Source of the DNA: Alphaproteobacteria bacterium
GTDB lineage: Bacteria; Pseudomonadota; Alphaproteobacteria; Sphingomonadales; JAKSBY01
Length of the DNA: 33,696 bases
Assembly: GCA_021774625.1 (NCBI GenBank)
Contig: JAJFIV010000014.1
Location: 1-33,696, forward strand
Direction: 5' to 3'
The position numbers and the translations under genes were made by a program. How positions within the stretch are numbered: the stretch's first letter is position 1; the number at the start of each line of letters is the position of its first letter. Below the pieces are notes generated by a model. It was not told the origin of the DNA and did not search any database. It saw only the letters and a program-made list of their open reading frames with translations. Shown here in pieces: positions 16,183-24,361 of the stretch.

Positions 16183-18384
16183 ATGCTATTTTTTCGCGCC
16201 ATTCTCATTGCATCTGCCGTCACGATCTTTTCTCCGCCAACCTTCGCCGAACAACTGACCATCGAACGGTTGGAAGCGAGCCCCGGTTTGAACGGACCGG
16301 CAATTCGCGGGCTGAAACTGTCGCCCGACGGCAGCCGCATCACTTTCCTGAAGGGCAAGCAGGATAATTTCCGCCAGCAGGATTTATGGGAATTTGACCC
16401 CGAAACCGGGGAGAGCCGTCTGCTGGTCGATTCCGTTGCGCTGGTCGCCACTGAGGAACTGACGGAAGTGGAAAAGCAGCGCCGGGAACGGCAGCGGATT
16501 TTCGCTTCCGGCATTGTCGAATATTACTGGAACGAGGCTGGCAATGCGCTGCTGTTTCCGCTCGGCGGCGACCTTTATTACCTGCCGCTGGGCGGCGAGG
16601 TCCGGCAACTGACGGCGACGGATGCGTTCGAGACCGATCCCCGTTTTTCGCCCCGGGGCAATTATGTGTCTTTTATCCGCGATCAGAATCTTTTCGTGAT
16701 TGAGATTGCAGCAGGCAAGGAAAAAAAGCTGACCAGGGATGGCGGCGGGCTGATTTCCAACGGCATGGCGGAATTTGTCGCCCAGGAAGAAATCGACCGC
16801 AACACCGGATACTGGTGGGCGCCGGATGAAAGCCGCATCGCCTTTACCCGCATCAATGAAAGCCCGGTGGTGGAAGCCAAACGCTATGAATATGGCGCGG
16901 ACGGCGTGAAGGTAGTGGAACAGCGCTACCCCTTTGCCGGCACGGATAATGTGCTGATCCAGCTGGGCGTGGTCGGAATCGGGGACGGCAAAATCCGCTG
17001 GTTCGATCTTGGCGATAATCCGGATATTTATCTCGCCCGGGTCAACTGGCTGAATGACAGCAAAACCGTTGCCTATCAGCGGCAATCACGGGATCAGAAG
17101 AGCCTCGACCTGATCTTTGCCGATGCAAAAAACGGCAAGCAGAAAACCATTCTGACCGAAACATCCGAAACCTGGATCAACCTGCATGACGACCTGAAAT
17201 TCCTGAAGGACGGCAAGCGCTTTATCTGGGCCTCGGAACGGGACGGTTTCAATCACCTTTATCTCTATGACCTGGAAGGCAAACTGATTCGCCAGCTCAC
17301 CAAAGGAGACTGGGTTGTTGGCCGCCTACGCATGGCCGATGAGAAAAACGGCCTTGTCTATTTCGAAGGCTTTGCCGATACGCCGCTGCAACGGCAGCTC
17401 TATTCGGTTTCGATGGAGGGCGGTGATCCCCGGCGCGTAACACCCGATGCCGGTTCGCACAGCACCACCGTCGCCGCCGACGCCCGCTATTTCATCGATA
17501 ATTACAGTTCCACGACCACACCGCCGCGGGTGGTACTGCGCAGCATGGACGGCAAGGTCATGAGCTATCTGGAGGAAAATCCGCTGGATGGCTCCCACCC
17601 CTACGCCCGCTATCTCGACAGCCACCTCACACCGGAATTCGGCTCTATAGAGGCGGAAGACGGCACCCCTCTCTATTATTATATGATCAAACCCGCCGGC
17701 TTTGATCCCGCCAAAAAATATCCGGCCATTGTTTCGGTCTATGGCGGGCCGGGGGCGCAAACGGTGCGCAACGGCTGGAGCGTTAATTTCAACCAGATTC
17801 TGGCGCAACAAGGCTATGTTGTCTTTCAGCTTGATAACCGCGGTAGCGCCAATCGCGGCGTTGCTTTCGAGGCCCCGCTCTACCATGCCATGGGCGAAGT
17901 GGAAGTGCGCGACCAGCGCACAGGCGTCGAATTCCTGAAATCCCGTTCCTTCGTCGATGCGGACCGGATCGGCGTCTCGGGATGGTCCTATGGCGGCTAT
18001 ATGACGCTCAACCTGATGTTCAAGGCCGGCGATCTGTTCGCTGCTGGCGTGGCAGGCGCGCCGGTCACCGACTGGCGGCTTTACGATACCCATTATACGG
18101 AACGTTTCCTCGGCCATCCTGATGCGCCCGGCGATGTCTATACCAAAACCAGCGTGTTTGACGATATTGACGGGCTCCAGGACCCCCTCATAATCATTCA
18201 CGGCATGGCCGACGACAATGTGGTCTTCTCCAACACCGTCAATCTTGCCGCGATCCTGCAGCAGAAACGGCTGCCGTTTGAGATGATGACCTATCCCGGC
18301 AAACGTCATCGCATTACCGGCGAAGGCGAGCGCATTCATCTGAACAAAACCATCCTCAACTTCTTCGACCGGCATTTGAAATAG
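16183..18384 (+). CDS. S9B family peptidase (dipeptidyl peptidase IV type), secreted
   Basis: This 733-residue serine exopeptidase is predicted to be exported by a signal peptide (about 1-22, TFAEQ). The N-terminal part is a DPP-IV beta-propeller with the substrate-amine motif QEEIDRNTGYWW. The C-terminal alpha/beta hydrolase domain has the triad Ser602 (GWSYGG), Asp677 (HGMADDNV) and His709 (GKRHRI). DPP-IV enzymes release X-Pro or X-Ala dipeptides from peptides. His709 is followed by Arg where Gly is usual, a small deviation. It follows the amidohydrolase gene with the duplicated leader and ends 8 nt from the convergent TRAP operon. Confidence 0.94.
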   Translation: MLFFRAILIASAVTIFSPPTFAEQLTIERLEASPGLNGPAIRGLKLSPDGSRITFLKGKQDNFRQQDLWEFDPETGESRLLVDSVALVATEELTEVEKQRRERQRIFASGIVEYYWNEAGNALLFPLGGDLYYLPLGGEVRQLTATDAFETDPRFSPRGNYVSFIRDQNLFVIEIAAGKEKKLTRDGGGLISNGMAEFVAQEEIDRNTGYWWAPDESRIAFTRINESPVVEAKRYEYGADGVKVVEQRYPFAGTDNVLIQLGVVGIGDGKIRWFDLGDNPDIYLARVNWLNDSKTVAYQRQSRDQKSLDLIFADAKNGKQKTILTETSETWINLHDDLKFLKDGKRFIWASERDGFNHLYLYDLEGKLIRQLTKGDWVVGRLRMADEKNGLVYFEGFADTPLQRQLYSVSMEGGDPRRVTPDAGSHSTTVAADARYFIDNYSSTTTPPRVVLRSMDGKVMSYLEENPLDGSHPYARYLDSHLTPEFGSIEAEDGTPLYYYMIKPAGFDPAKKYPAIVSVYGGPGAQTVRNGWSVNFNQILAQQGYVVFQLDNRGSANRGVAFEAPLYHAMGEVEVRDQRTGVEFLKSRSFVDADRIGVSGWSYGGYMTLNLMFKAGDLFAAGVAGAPVTDWRLYDTHYTERFLGHPDAPGDVYTKTSVFDDIDGLQDPLIIIHGMADDNVVFSNTVNLAAILQQKRLPFEMMTYPGKRHRITGEGERIHLNKTILNFFDRHLK

Positions 18385-18392
18385 GGGTGTTT

Positions 18393-19667
18393 CTATAAGA
18401 TATCCGGCAGGAACATCACAATGCCGGGAAAGACCGCGATCAGCACTGCAAACGCCGCCATGATCAGAAAGAAGGGGAGCGAAGCCCTCGCGATGCGGCT
18501 GATGCTTTCGCCGGTCAGGCCCTGAACGACAAACAGGTTGAAACCGACGGGCGGGGTGATCTGCGCCATTTCGACCGCGATCACCAGAAAGATGCCGAAC
18601 CAGATGGGATCGAACCCGGCGGCGGTCACCAGCGGTAGCACAATAGGCAGGGTCATGACGATGGTGGAGAGGCCATCCAGTACGGTGCCAAGCGCGATAT
18701 AGAAAATCAGCAGCAGAAATATCAGCGCCAGCGGATTGAGGCCGAGACCGGCGATCCCGGCGGCAATGGCTGAAGGCAGGCCGAGAAAGGCTATGGCTTT
18801 CGACAGAAACAGCGCACCGGCGATGATCAGCCCGATCATCGAATTGGTGCGGACAGCGCTGAAAAATGCTTTTTTGAGGGTTGCGCCGCTCAGGCTTTTC
18901 TGAAAAGCGGCAACCAGCAAGGCGCCGAACACGCCGATAATGGCCGCTTCCGATGGGCTGGCAATTCCGGCATACATGGAGCCCAGGACCAGCGCGATCA
19001 AGAGCAGCACCGGGCCGAGCTGGCCAATAGCCCGGAAAAAACCCGGGCCGGGCTGATCTTCCCCTTCGCCGGCCCGCCCCGCCCGGATCGCAATATAGAC
19101 CATATAGAGAAAAGCCAGCAAAAGACCCGGAATGAGGCCGGCGATAAAGAGCGACAGGATGGAAACTTCCGCCAGCACGCCATAGAGGATGAGAATGATC
19201 GAAGGCGGAATGAGAAAACCCAGCGTCCCGGCCCCGCACAGCGACCCCATGGCGAGATCCCTGTCATAACCACGCTTTTCCAGCTCCGCCAGGGTCATGC
19301 GGCCGACGGTGGCGGTGGTTGCGGCAGACGAGCCGGAGACGGCGGCAAACAGGGTACATGCGGCGACATTGACATGAAACAGCCGGCCCGGCACCCGGCG
19401 CATCAGAGGCGCGAGACCATTGAACAGATTTTCCGACAGTCTGGTGTGAAACAGGATTTCCCCCATCAGGATAAACATCGGCAGCGCCACCAGTTCCGGC
19501 GAATTGAGACTGGCCCAGAGGTCGAAAGCCAGCAGTTTCCCGACCGGCACATCGGTAAACAGGCTAAGCGATATGGCTCCCGTCGCCATCAGGGCAAACC
19601 CGACCCAGACACTGGCCCCGAGCAGCAGGATCAGGGCGAGAATGACGGCGGAAAGCGGTGCGATCAT
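18393..19667 (-). CDS. dctM: TRAP transporter large permease (DctM)
   Basis: This 424-residue integral membrane protein of the TRAP large-subunit family has about 12 hydrophobic segments, with typical motifs such as GSSAATTATVGRMT, GTLGFLIPPSIILILYG and EMAQITPPVGFNLFVVQG. It imports an organic acid-type substrate using a sodium or proton gradient, together with the small permease and binding protein. Its ATG overlaps the stop of dctQ by 4 nt, so it is the last gene of a three-gene operon. The substrate is not deducible. Confidence 0.95.
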   Translation of the reverse strand: MIAPLSAVILALILLLGASVWVGFALMATGAISLSLFTDVPVGKLLAFDLWASLNSPELVALPMFILMGEILFHTRLSENLFNGLAPLMRRVPGRLFHVNVAACTLFAAVSGSSAATTATVGRMTLAELEKRGYDRDLAMGSLCGAGTLGFLIPPSIILILYGVLAEVSILSLFIAGLIPGLLLAFLYMVYIAIRAGRAGEGEDQPGPGFFRAIGQLGPVLLLIALVLGSMYAGIASPSEAAIIGVFGALLVAAFQKSLSGATLKKAFFSAVRTNSMIGLIIAGALFLSKAIAFLGLPSAIAAGIAGLGLNPLALIFLLLIFYIALGTVLDGLSTIVMTLPIVLPLVTAAGFDPIWFGIFLVIAVEMAQITPPVGFNLFVVQGLTGESISRIARASLPFFLIMAAFAVLIAVFPGIVMFLPDIL

Positions 19668-20167
19668 TCCGCTGCCTCCGGCGCTTGCCTTTGCAGCAGG
19701 CGGATAATGCGGGCAAACAGGGCCAGGGTTAGAATGACCGGCCCGAGGGCAAACAGGGCCTGCGGCAGCCAGAGCGGCGTGGCGCTGGGAAAGAAGGAAA
19801 CTACGCCCCGCTCATAGGTGCCGAACGCCCAGGAGCCAAGCGCAAATGCCATGAAGCCGGACAGAGCCAGAGCGGTGACGGAACAGGCCAGATCAAGCCT
19901 GCGCACCCCTCCCGCACTTAAGCGGTTCTGTACGAGCGACATCCGGATATGACCACCGTTTGCCAGCGTCCAGCCGGAGCCGAGGAAAAACACCATGGCC
20001 ACCAGATAGCCGGAATATTCCGTCACGATGGGCAGGCTGGTGGCAAAAAAACTGCGCAGGATGATTTCCGCCAGGCCGAGTGCAAAGAGCGCAAACAGCA
20101 ACAAAGCCGCAAGCCAGGCGCCGAAGCGGCAGATTTGATCGATGAGCGTGAGAAACGCACGCATCAT
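19664..20167 (-). CDS. dctQ: TRAP transporter small permease (DctQ)
   Basis: This 167-residue protein has four hydrophobic segments (about 15-37, 48-66, 88-108, 130-152) and the DctQ-like motif FLGSGWTLANGGHIRM near residue 56. It pairs with DctM in the inner membrane. The start ATG overlaps the dctP stop (ATGATG against TGA), and its end overlaps dctM by 4 nt, so the operon is tightly coupled. Confidence 0.92.
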   Translation of the reverse strand: MMRAFLTLIDQICRFGAWLAALLLFALFALGLAEIILRSFFATSLPIVTEYSGYLVAMVFFLGSGWTLANGGHIRMSLVQNRLSAGGVRRLDLACSVTALALSGFMAFALGSWAFGTYERGVVSFFPSATPLWLPQALFALGPVILTLALFARIIRLLQRQAPEAAE

Positions 20168-21165
20168 TCCCTGCCCTCCGCGGCCTGCCGCGACAAAAAG
20201 GCATCGACTACGGTTTTGGCCGCCGGGCCGTTATCCGCCAGAAATTCGTCCCAGATCGGCCGCGCACGCTGCCGCATCTCCGCTTTCATGCCGGGTGACA
20301 AATCCTCCAGGATCAGGCCGTTCTCCTTAAGGATCGCCAGCTTGGCCTGATCATCCCTGCGGCTGACCTCCCAGAAATCCGGCTCCAGTTCCCGCGCCGC
20401 CCGTTCCACAGCTTCCCGCATCTCGGTTGGCAGGGCATTCCAGCTATCCAGATTGACCGCCATGATGTTGGAAATCCAGGTATGGTTTGTCGGATACATA
20501 TAGTCGAGGAAATCCCAATATCCTTGCGCTGAACCGGTGGCGGTCGACGTCATGGTGGCGTCCAGAACGCCCGATGCCAGCGCCGCAACAACATCCTGGC
20601 TCGGCATCTGCACCGGGATCATGCCAAGCCGGACCACCAGCGCAGACGACAGCCGGTCATAGGTGCGGATTTTCAGACCTGCCAGATCCTCGATCCGTTC
20701 AATCTTTTTCTTGGTGTAGAAATATTGATTGGGCCAGGGGACGATATAAATGACTTTCAGATTATGGCGGGCAAAGGCATCCTCTACCGCAGGCCGAAGG
20801 CCGGTATAAAGATCGGCCAGGCCATCATGGCTGGACACCAGAAAAGGCAGGGATTCCAGGCCGAGAATAGGTTCCGTCCCCACCTGCTGGAAGCCAGGCA
20901 TTTCCGCTATATCGACAATGCCTTCTTCCAGTGCCCGCAAGGCATCCGGCCCCTTGATGCCCAGCACTGCGCCGGGATGAACGCTGATGGTCAGGGCGCC
21001 TTCCGTCACTTGCGCAACTTTTTCCGCAAAACGGTAAGCATTCTGCGTGTGAAATTCCCGCACGCTCCAGGGCAGCGACAAATCCCAGTGCTCGCCTTCG
21101 CTTTCCGAACAGGAAACGAGCAGCAAAATCATCGGAATGGAAAAGAAACCGCGCAGCACAGACAC
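20164..21165 (-). CDS. dctP: TRAP transporter substrate-binding protein (DctP), predicted lipoprotein
   Basis: This 333-residue protein captures the substrate for the DctQM permease. The start is GTG at 21165, with AGGGAG (21172-21177) 6 nt upstream; it yields the signal VSVLRGFFSIPMILLLVSC, with lipobox LVSC and the lipid-bearing Cys at 19. Most proteobacterial DctP proteins are soluble, so a lipid anchor is uncommon. The conserved LAGLKIRTYDR segment contains the Arg that in this family usually binds a substrate carboxylate, and a VVAALASGVLDA helix follows. A carboxylate substrate is likely; its identity is unknown. It is the first gene of dctPQM. Confidence 0.92.
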   Translation of the reverse strand: MSVLRGFFSIPMILLLVSCSESEGEHWDLSLPWSVREFHTQNAYRFAEKVAQVTEGALTISVHPGAVLGIKGPDALRALEEGIVDIAEMPGFQQVGTEPILGLESLPFLVSSHDGLADLYTGLRPAVEDAFARHNLKVIYIVPWPNQYFYTKKKIERIEDLAGLKIRTYDRLSSALVVRLGMIPVQMPSQDVVAALASGVLDATMTSTATGSAQGYWDFLDYMYPTNHTWISNIMAVNLDSWNALPTEMREAVERAARELEPDFWEVSRRDDQAKLAILKENGLILEDLSPGMKAEMRQRARPIWDEFLADNGPAAKTVVDAFLSRQAAEGRE

Positions 21166-21213
21166 CGGATACTCCCTTGACCGCCACGACCCTAACTCAT
21201 TCATGGCGCAACG

Positions 21214-21250
21214 CAAAAAGAAACCGGTGCAGGTATTACGCCTGCACCGG
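21214..21250 (-). terminator. Rho-independent terminator of the PilZ gene
   Basis: A perfect 10-bp stem, CCGGTGCAGG (21224-21233) and CCTGCACCGG (21241-21250), encloses a 7-nt loop. Read on the minus strand it is followed by TTTCTTTTTGC, a U-rich tail. It lies 30 nt after the PilZ stop codon and upstream of dctP, insulating the two units. Confidence 0.85.
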
Positions 21251-21280
21251 GATATCTAACGTTGGGCTGGAGAGTTTGGT

Positions 21281-21691
21281 TTAAGCGGCCGACAGCATTT
21301 GCTGCCGCAGCGATACCGGCATTTTTTGCGTTATCTCATAGGGACGTTCCTTGAACTGAACGCCGATGGACCGGCCTTTCCGCCAGACGGTTTCGCAGAT
21401 CAGCCGCTGGTTCAGGCGCGGAATAACGATGGAACGGACGGCTCCGGCAGGAAGCTTATCCACAAAGAAGAGATGGGCGCCGTTGGAGGATATGTCCCGC
21501 AGATAAGCCGTGGAATAACGGCCCTTGCATTCAACGAGGCCGATCAGGTCTGCGGCGACCCGGATAAAACGGCGGCGCTCGGCAGGATCGGCCGATAAGG
21601 CAGCCTTCAGTTGCCCCCGTGTGTTTCGGGCGCTTTTTTTGTAAGCGCGTTTTGTGTTTTTACGATCAACAATGCTGGGTGAATATGTCAT
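21281..21691 (-). CDS. PilZ domain protein (c-di-GMP receptor)
   Basis: This 136-residue protein has a basic N-terminal tail (1-38) and a single PilZ domain (about 38-118). Both c-di-GMP motifs are present: R40-R41-F-I-R44 for RxxxR, and D66-I-S68-S-N-G71 for [D/N]xSxxG. The start at 21691 is chosen because GGAG lies 7 nt upstream; a longer frame from TTG at 21757 lacks such a site. It is a monocistronic unit with an AT-rich upstream region (about 21758-21870) and the terminator at 21214. The target of the receptor is unknown. Confidence 0.85.
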   Translation of the reverse strand: MTYSPSIVDRKNTKRAYKKSARNTRGQLKAALSADPAERRRFIRVAADLIGLVECKGRYSTAYLRDISSNGAHLFFVDKLPAGAVRSIVIPRLNQRLICETVWRKGRSIGVQFKERPYEITQKMPVSLRQQMLSAA

Positions 21692-21876
21692 ATGCCTGCT
21701 CCATCTTCTGAAAGCCAATGCGCCCCATCTTCTGATGAACAGATCAAACTTTCGCAAAAAAAATTTAATTTTTAACTTAAATTTGTAGTAATTTGCGCGT
21801 TAAGGATAAATATCCCCTGCGGAAATCACATTGGTTCGCTGCCAAAGAATTCATAACAAACTGAAATATAATGATT

Positions 21877-22644
21877 TTATGTTTGTTTTTCCTTGGAAAC
21901 CGCATTAACGAACGCATCCTGCCATCCGGCCATATTGCGCTTGGCGTCTTTGATAAAAGGGCTGATCCGGATCAATCCGAGGAAAAATTTTGCCAGAATA
22001 CGCCCCGGCAGACGCATGGGACGGAAAAACTGAAACAGCAGAATGATTCGATCCTCGCCGCTGTCATTCCATACTTCGTGATAATAGGTGTCATCAAAAA
22101 TCAGCAGTTTGCCCTCTTCCCAAAGATGGACCGTTCCATCCAGCATGATCCGGCATTTTTCCCGCTCCGCCGGTACCTTGAGGGCGAGATGACCGTTGAT
22201 CATCGCCTTGGTAACCCCTTTATGGTGAGGAATATGCAGCCCCGGCGCATGGATAGAGAACATCGCCGTCATCAGGCCCGGAATCTGTTCCACGATGCGC
22301 GTGGTTTGCGGGCAGGCAGCCGCCTGACCCTGCGCCTTGAAGCCGTAGCCCCAGAGAAAAAAGGACTGCCATTTGCCTTCATTGGTGAGCCGTGCGTGAT
22401 CCGGCGAAACGTCTTCCAGCGGCGGCACGGCGTGGCGATGACGCATCACCATCATTGCCTCATCGCGGATAACCTCCCATTCCGCTTCCAGGCTTTTTGC
22501 CCAGGGAAAGATTTCGCGGTCAAAAACAACCGGATCTCCAACAAGGGAATAGCGCCGGAGCCAGAGGTTGATCCATAGCCGCAGCCTGCCGCCATAGCGC
22601 AGCATCAGTTTTCGCGACCGCGACCAGTCTTGGGGATTTGCCAT
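21877..22644 (-). CDS. Aspartyl/asparaginyl beta-hydroxylase family dioxygenase
   Basis: This 255-residue Fe(II)/2-oxoglutarate oxygenase belongs to the AspH family, which also includes lipid A hydroxylase LpxO and ornithine-lipid hydroxylases. By comparison with AspH, the metal histidines are His140 (IPHHKG) and His189 (DDTYYHEVWND), and Arg199 would bind 2-oxoglutarate. The WEEGKLLIFDD motif precedes His189. The start at 22644 is chosen because longer frames run into the diguanylate cyclase gene; its ribosome-binding site is weak, so translation may depend on the upstream gene 55 nt away. The substrate could be a lipid or a protein. Confidence 0.87.
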   Translation of the reverse strand: MANPQDWSRSRKLMLRYGGRLRLWINLWLRRYSLVGDPVVFDREIFPWAKSLEAEWEVIRDEAMMVMRHRHAVPPLEDVSPDHARLTNEGKWQSFFLWGYGFKAQGQAAACPQTTRIVEQIPGLMTAMFSIHAPGLHIPHHKGVTKAMINGHLALKVPAEREKCRIMLDGTVHLWEEGKLLIFDDTYYHEVWNDSGEDRIILLFQFFRPMRLPGRILAKFFLGLIRISPFIKDAKRNMAGWQDAFVNAVSKEKQT

Positions 22645-22699
22645 GGGATTTACATACCGGATCGCTTTATCAAAGCGCAACGCATTTGGCCGAAAAGCG

Positions 22700-23977
22700 T
22701 CAAACTGCCACGGTGCGGTTGCGGCCCTTGTTTTTAGCCTGGTACAGCGCCTTGTCCGCAGCGGCCACGACCGAATGCTGGGTTTGTTTTTTATCCTTGC
22801 GGGCCGCAACACCGGCGCTAAAGGTGATGGTGATGCCCAAAATACCCTTGGCCCGTTTGGTGCGGCGTTGTTCCGCCTGATTTTCGGAAAGTCGTTTCGG
22901 CCGGTCTTTGGCACGGATACCTAAACGGTGCGCCGCAAGACTTTCTCTTACGGCTTCGACAAAATGGGCGCTTTCCACGGCTTCACGCCCCGGAAAAAGA
23001 ATGGCGAATTCCTCGCCGCCATAGCGAAAATATTTGCCCCCGCCGGCGACGGTCTGCAAATGCCGCGCCACCATGCGCAGCGCCTGATCGCCGACATCGT
23101 GGCCATACTTATCATTCACCCGCTTGAAATGATCCACATCGACCATGGCAACGGCGAAAGCCCTCTTTTGTTTGCGCAGTTCAACGTTAAAAGCGCGGCG
23201 CGATGGAATGCCGGTCAGATCATCGGTAAAGGCAAGCCGGTAAATTTCACCCACCAGAGAGACAAAAACAATTATTGCGGCCGCCGTGTATAACAGGCCG
23301 GTTCCAACAATACCGGTCTCAAAGGCCGACGCCACGGCAACAGAAAGCAGGATTCCGATGCTGCCGGCCGCTACATTTGCCGAGCGGAAAAATTGCCGGC
23401 CCAGGATTAAAAGAAAAGCGATGGCAAAAGTAATGGCTGCCAATTGCGGCGCCTGCTGGGGAATGCCCGTGACAGAACCAAATGGCTGCCAAAACAGTAA
23501 GCCCGCGACCATCTCTCTGATCCCGTTTTGAAACGCAGAGGGAAAGGAACCGTTCAGCCCATCCCATAGATACCAGATAAAAGCAGCTTGTGCGGCAATC
23601 AACAGGGCTTTTAGACCGCCGCGGCCTTCACCCGGTTTGTCCCCGCCCCAAAGATTGATCAAAATCAGATTCAGCGGAAACAGAATCAGCCATGCGGCAA
23701 AAAGAAAACGGTCTGGCGCACTCTCGTCGCCTGCCGGAAAAATATTATGAGTGAGATAACCGCCGAGAGCCACCATTAAGGCGACCAGCGCGAAGGCGCT
23801 GAGCTTGAACCGGTACGCGCCAAAGACCGTGAAAATCGCCAGCACATAGACGCTGCGTTCCAGCATCTTGAGATCGAGGCCTGCCAGCCGGTTTTCGCCG
23901 GCCACATAGAGCGCCGCGAAAAAAATGGCGATGGGCCAGAAAAAAGTGGTCAATATTCGAAACGGTCCAGAAATCAC
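22700..23977 (-). CDS. Membrane-bound diguanylate cyclase (GGDEF) without inhibitory site
   Basis: This 425-residue protein has an N-terminal membrane domain of several helices (about 8-28, 42-80, 92-110, 122-138, 178-245) and a C-terminal GGDEF domain (about 248-425). Catalytic features are MVDVDHFK (Asp280) and GGEEF at 320-324, so it should make c-di-GMP from two GTP. The RxxD inhibitory motif expected before GGEEF is replaced by AGGG, so product inhibition at that site is unlikely. The region after GGEEF has an extra basic insertion (about 350-372). The GTG start at 23977 has no good Shine-Dalgarno but overlaps a short upstream frame. No known sensory fold is recognised in the membrane part. 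Confidence 0.9.
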   Translation of the reverse strand: MISGPFRILTTFFWPIAIFFAALYVAGENRLAGLDLKMLERSVYVLAIFTVFGAYRFKLSAFALVALMVALGGYLTHNIFPAGDESAPDRFLFAAWLILFPLNLILINLWGGDKPGEGRGGLKALLIAAQAAFIWYLWDGLNGSFPSAFQNGIREMVAGLLFWQPFGSVTGIPQQAPQLAAITFAIAFLLILGRQFFRSANVAAGSIGILLSVAVASAFETGIVGTGLLYTAAAIIVFVSLVGEIYRLAFTDDLTGIPSRRAFNVELRKQKRAFAVAMVDVDHFKRVNDKYGHDVGDQALRMVARHLQTVAGGGKYFRYGGEEFAILFPGREAVESAHFVEAVRESLAAHRLGIRAKDRPKRLSENQAEQRRTKRAKGILGITITFSAGVAARKDKKQTQHSVVAAADKALYQAKNKGRNRTVAV

Positions 23978-24003
23978 GAAATATGAACGAAGGCGAAAGG
24001 CAT
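23974..24003 (-). CDS. Possible 9-codon leader ORF overlapping the diguanylate cyclase start
   Basis: A strong Shine-Dalgarno-like AGGGGG lies 4 nt before an ATG at 24003. The frame encodes MPFAFVHIS and stops at TGA within GTGA, whose GTG is the likely start of the cyclase gene. This layout is typical of translational coupling. Alternatively, a sequencing frameshift could hide a longer N-terminus of the cyclase. Confidence 0.35.
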   Translation of the reverse strand: MPFAFVHIS

Positions 24004-24077
24004 TCGTCCCCCTGCAATTTATAATATCCGGGGATTTTGCACCAGGACCCTTAACGTCCGGTCAACAGGCGTATTTT

Positions 24078-24245
24078 TCAGCCGGTGACGCCAATGATAA
24101 AAACTGCGGCAAGAAATATGGAAAGTACGATGAAAAGAACAAGCAAAAGGTCCAGCGTTTTATCCTGACCCCCTTTCTTTTTCCGGGTGCGCAGGCGTTT
24201 TTCCCGGATACGCTTTTTTATTGCCGATTTATCCCAATGATTCAC
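24078..24245 (-). CDS. 55-residue single-helix membrane protein, unknown
   Basis: This short gene has GTG at 24245 with AAGGGAG 6 nt upstream and a TGA at 24078-24080. The product starts MNHWDKSAIKKRIREKRLRT, a very basic N-terminal part (1-29), followed by a single hydrophobic helix (about 31-53). The charge pattern predicts an inner-membrane protein with the N-terminus in the cytoplasm. It lies 74 nt upstream of the leader ORF and the cyclase gene on the same strand, so co-transcription is possible. I recognise no family. Confidence 0.7.
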   Translation of the reverse strand: MNHWDKSAIKKRIREKRLRTRKKKGGQDKTLDLLLVLFIVLSIFLAAVFIIGVTG

Positions 24246-24303
24246 ATATGGCTCCCTTTGAACAGCAGTTTTACCAATAACTGAAAGTCTGTCACCATAA
24301 AAT

Positions 24304-24336
24304 AAGGGCCCGCCGCCGTGCTGGCAACGAGCCCTT
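24304..24336 (-). terminator. Probable terminator of the phasin gene
   Basis: Inverted arms AAGGGC (24304-24309) and GCCCTT (24331-24336) flank an inner GCC...GGC pairing. On the minus strand the hairpin is followed by ATTTTAT, a short U-rich tail. It sits 25 nt after the phasin stop codon. Confidence 0.6.
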
Positions 24337-24361
24337 AAGGGAGGGAGGGTCTTAAAAAACT

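Noticed and set aside
17326-19239. 637-codon minus-strand open frame across the S9 peptidase and dctM
   Set aside because: It runs antisense to the peptidase gene and out of frame with dctM; its composition is that of a shadow frame and no family motif is seen.
22645-22914. Longer N-terminus of the AspH-type gene
   Set aside because: The extra 90 codons overlap the GGDEF gene in another frame and lack family similarity.
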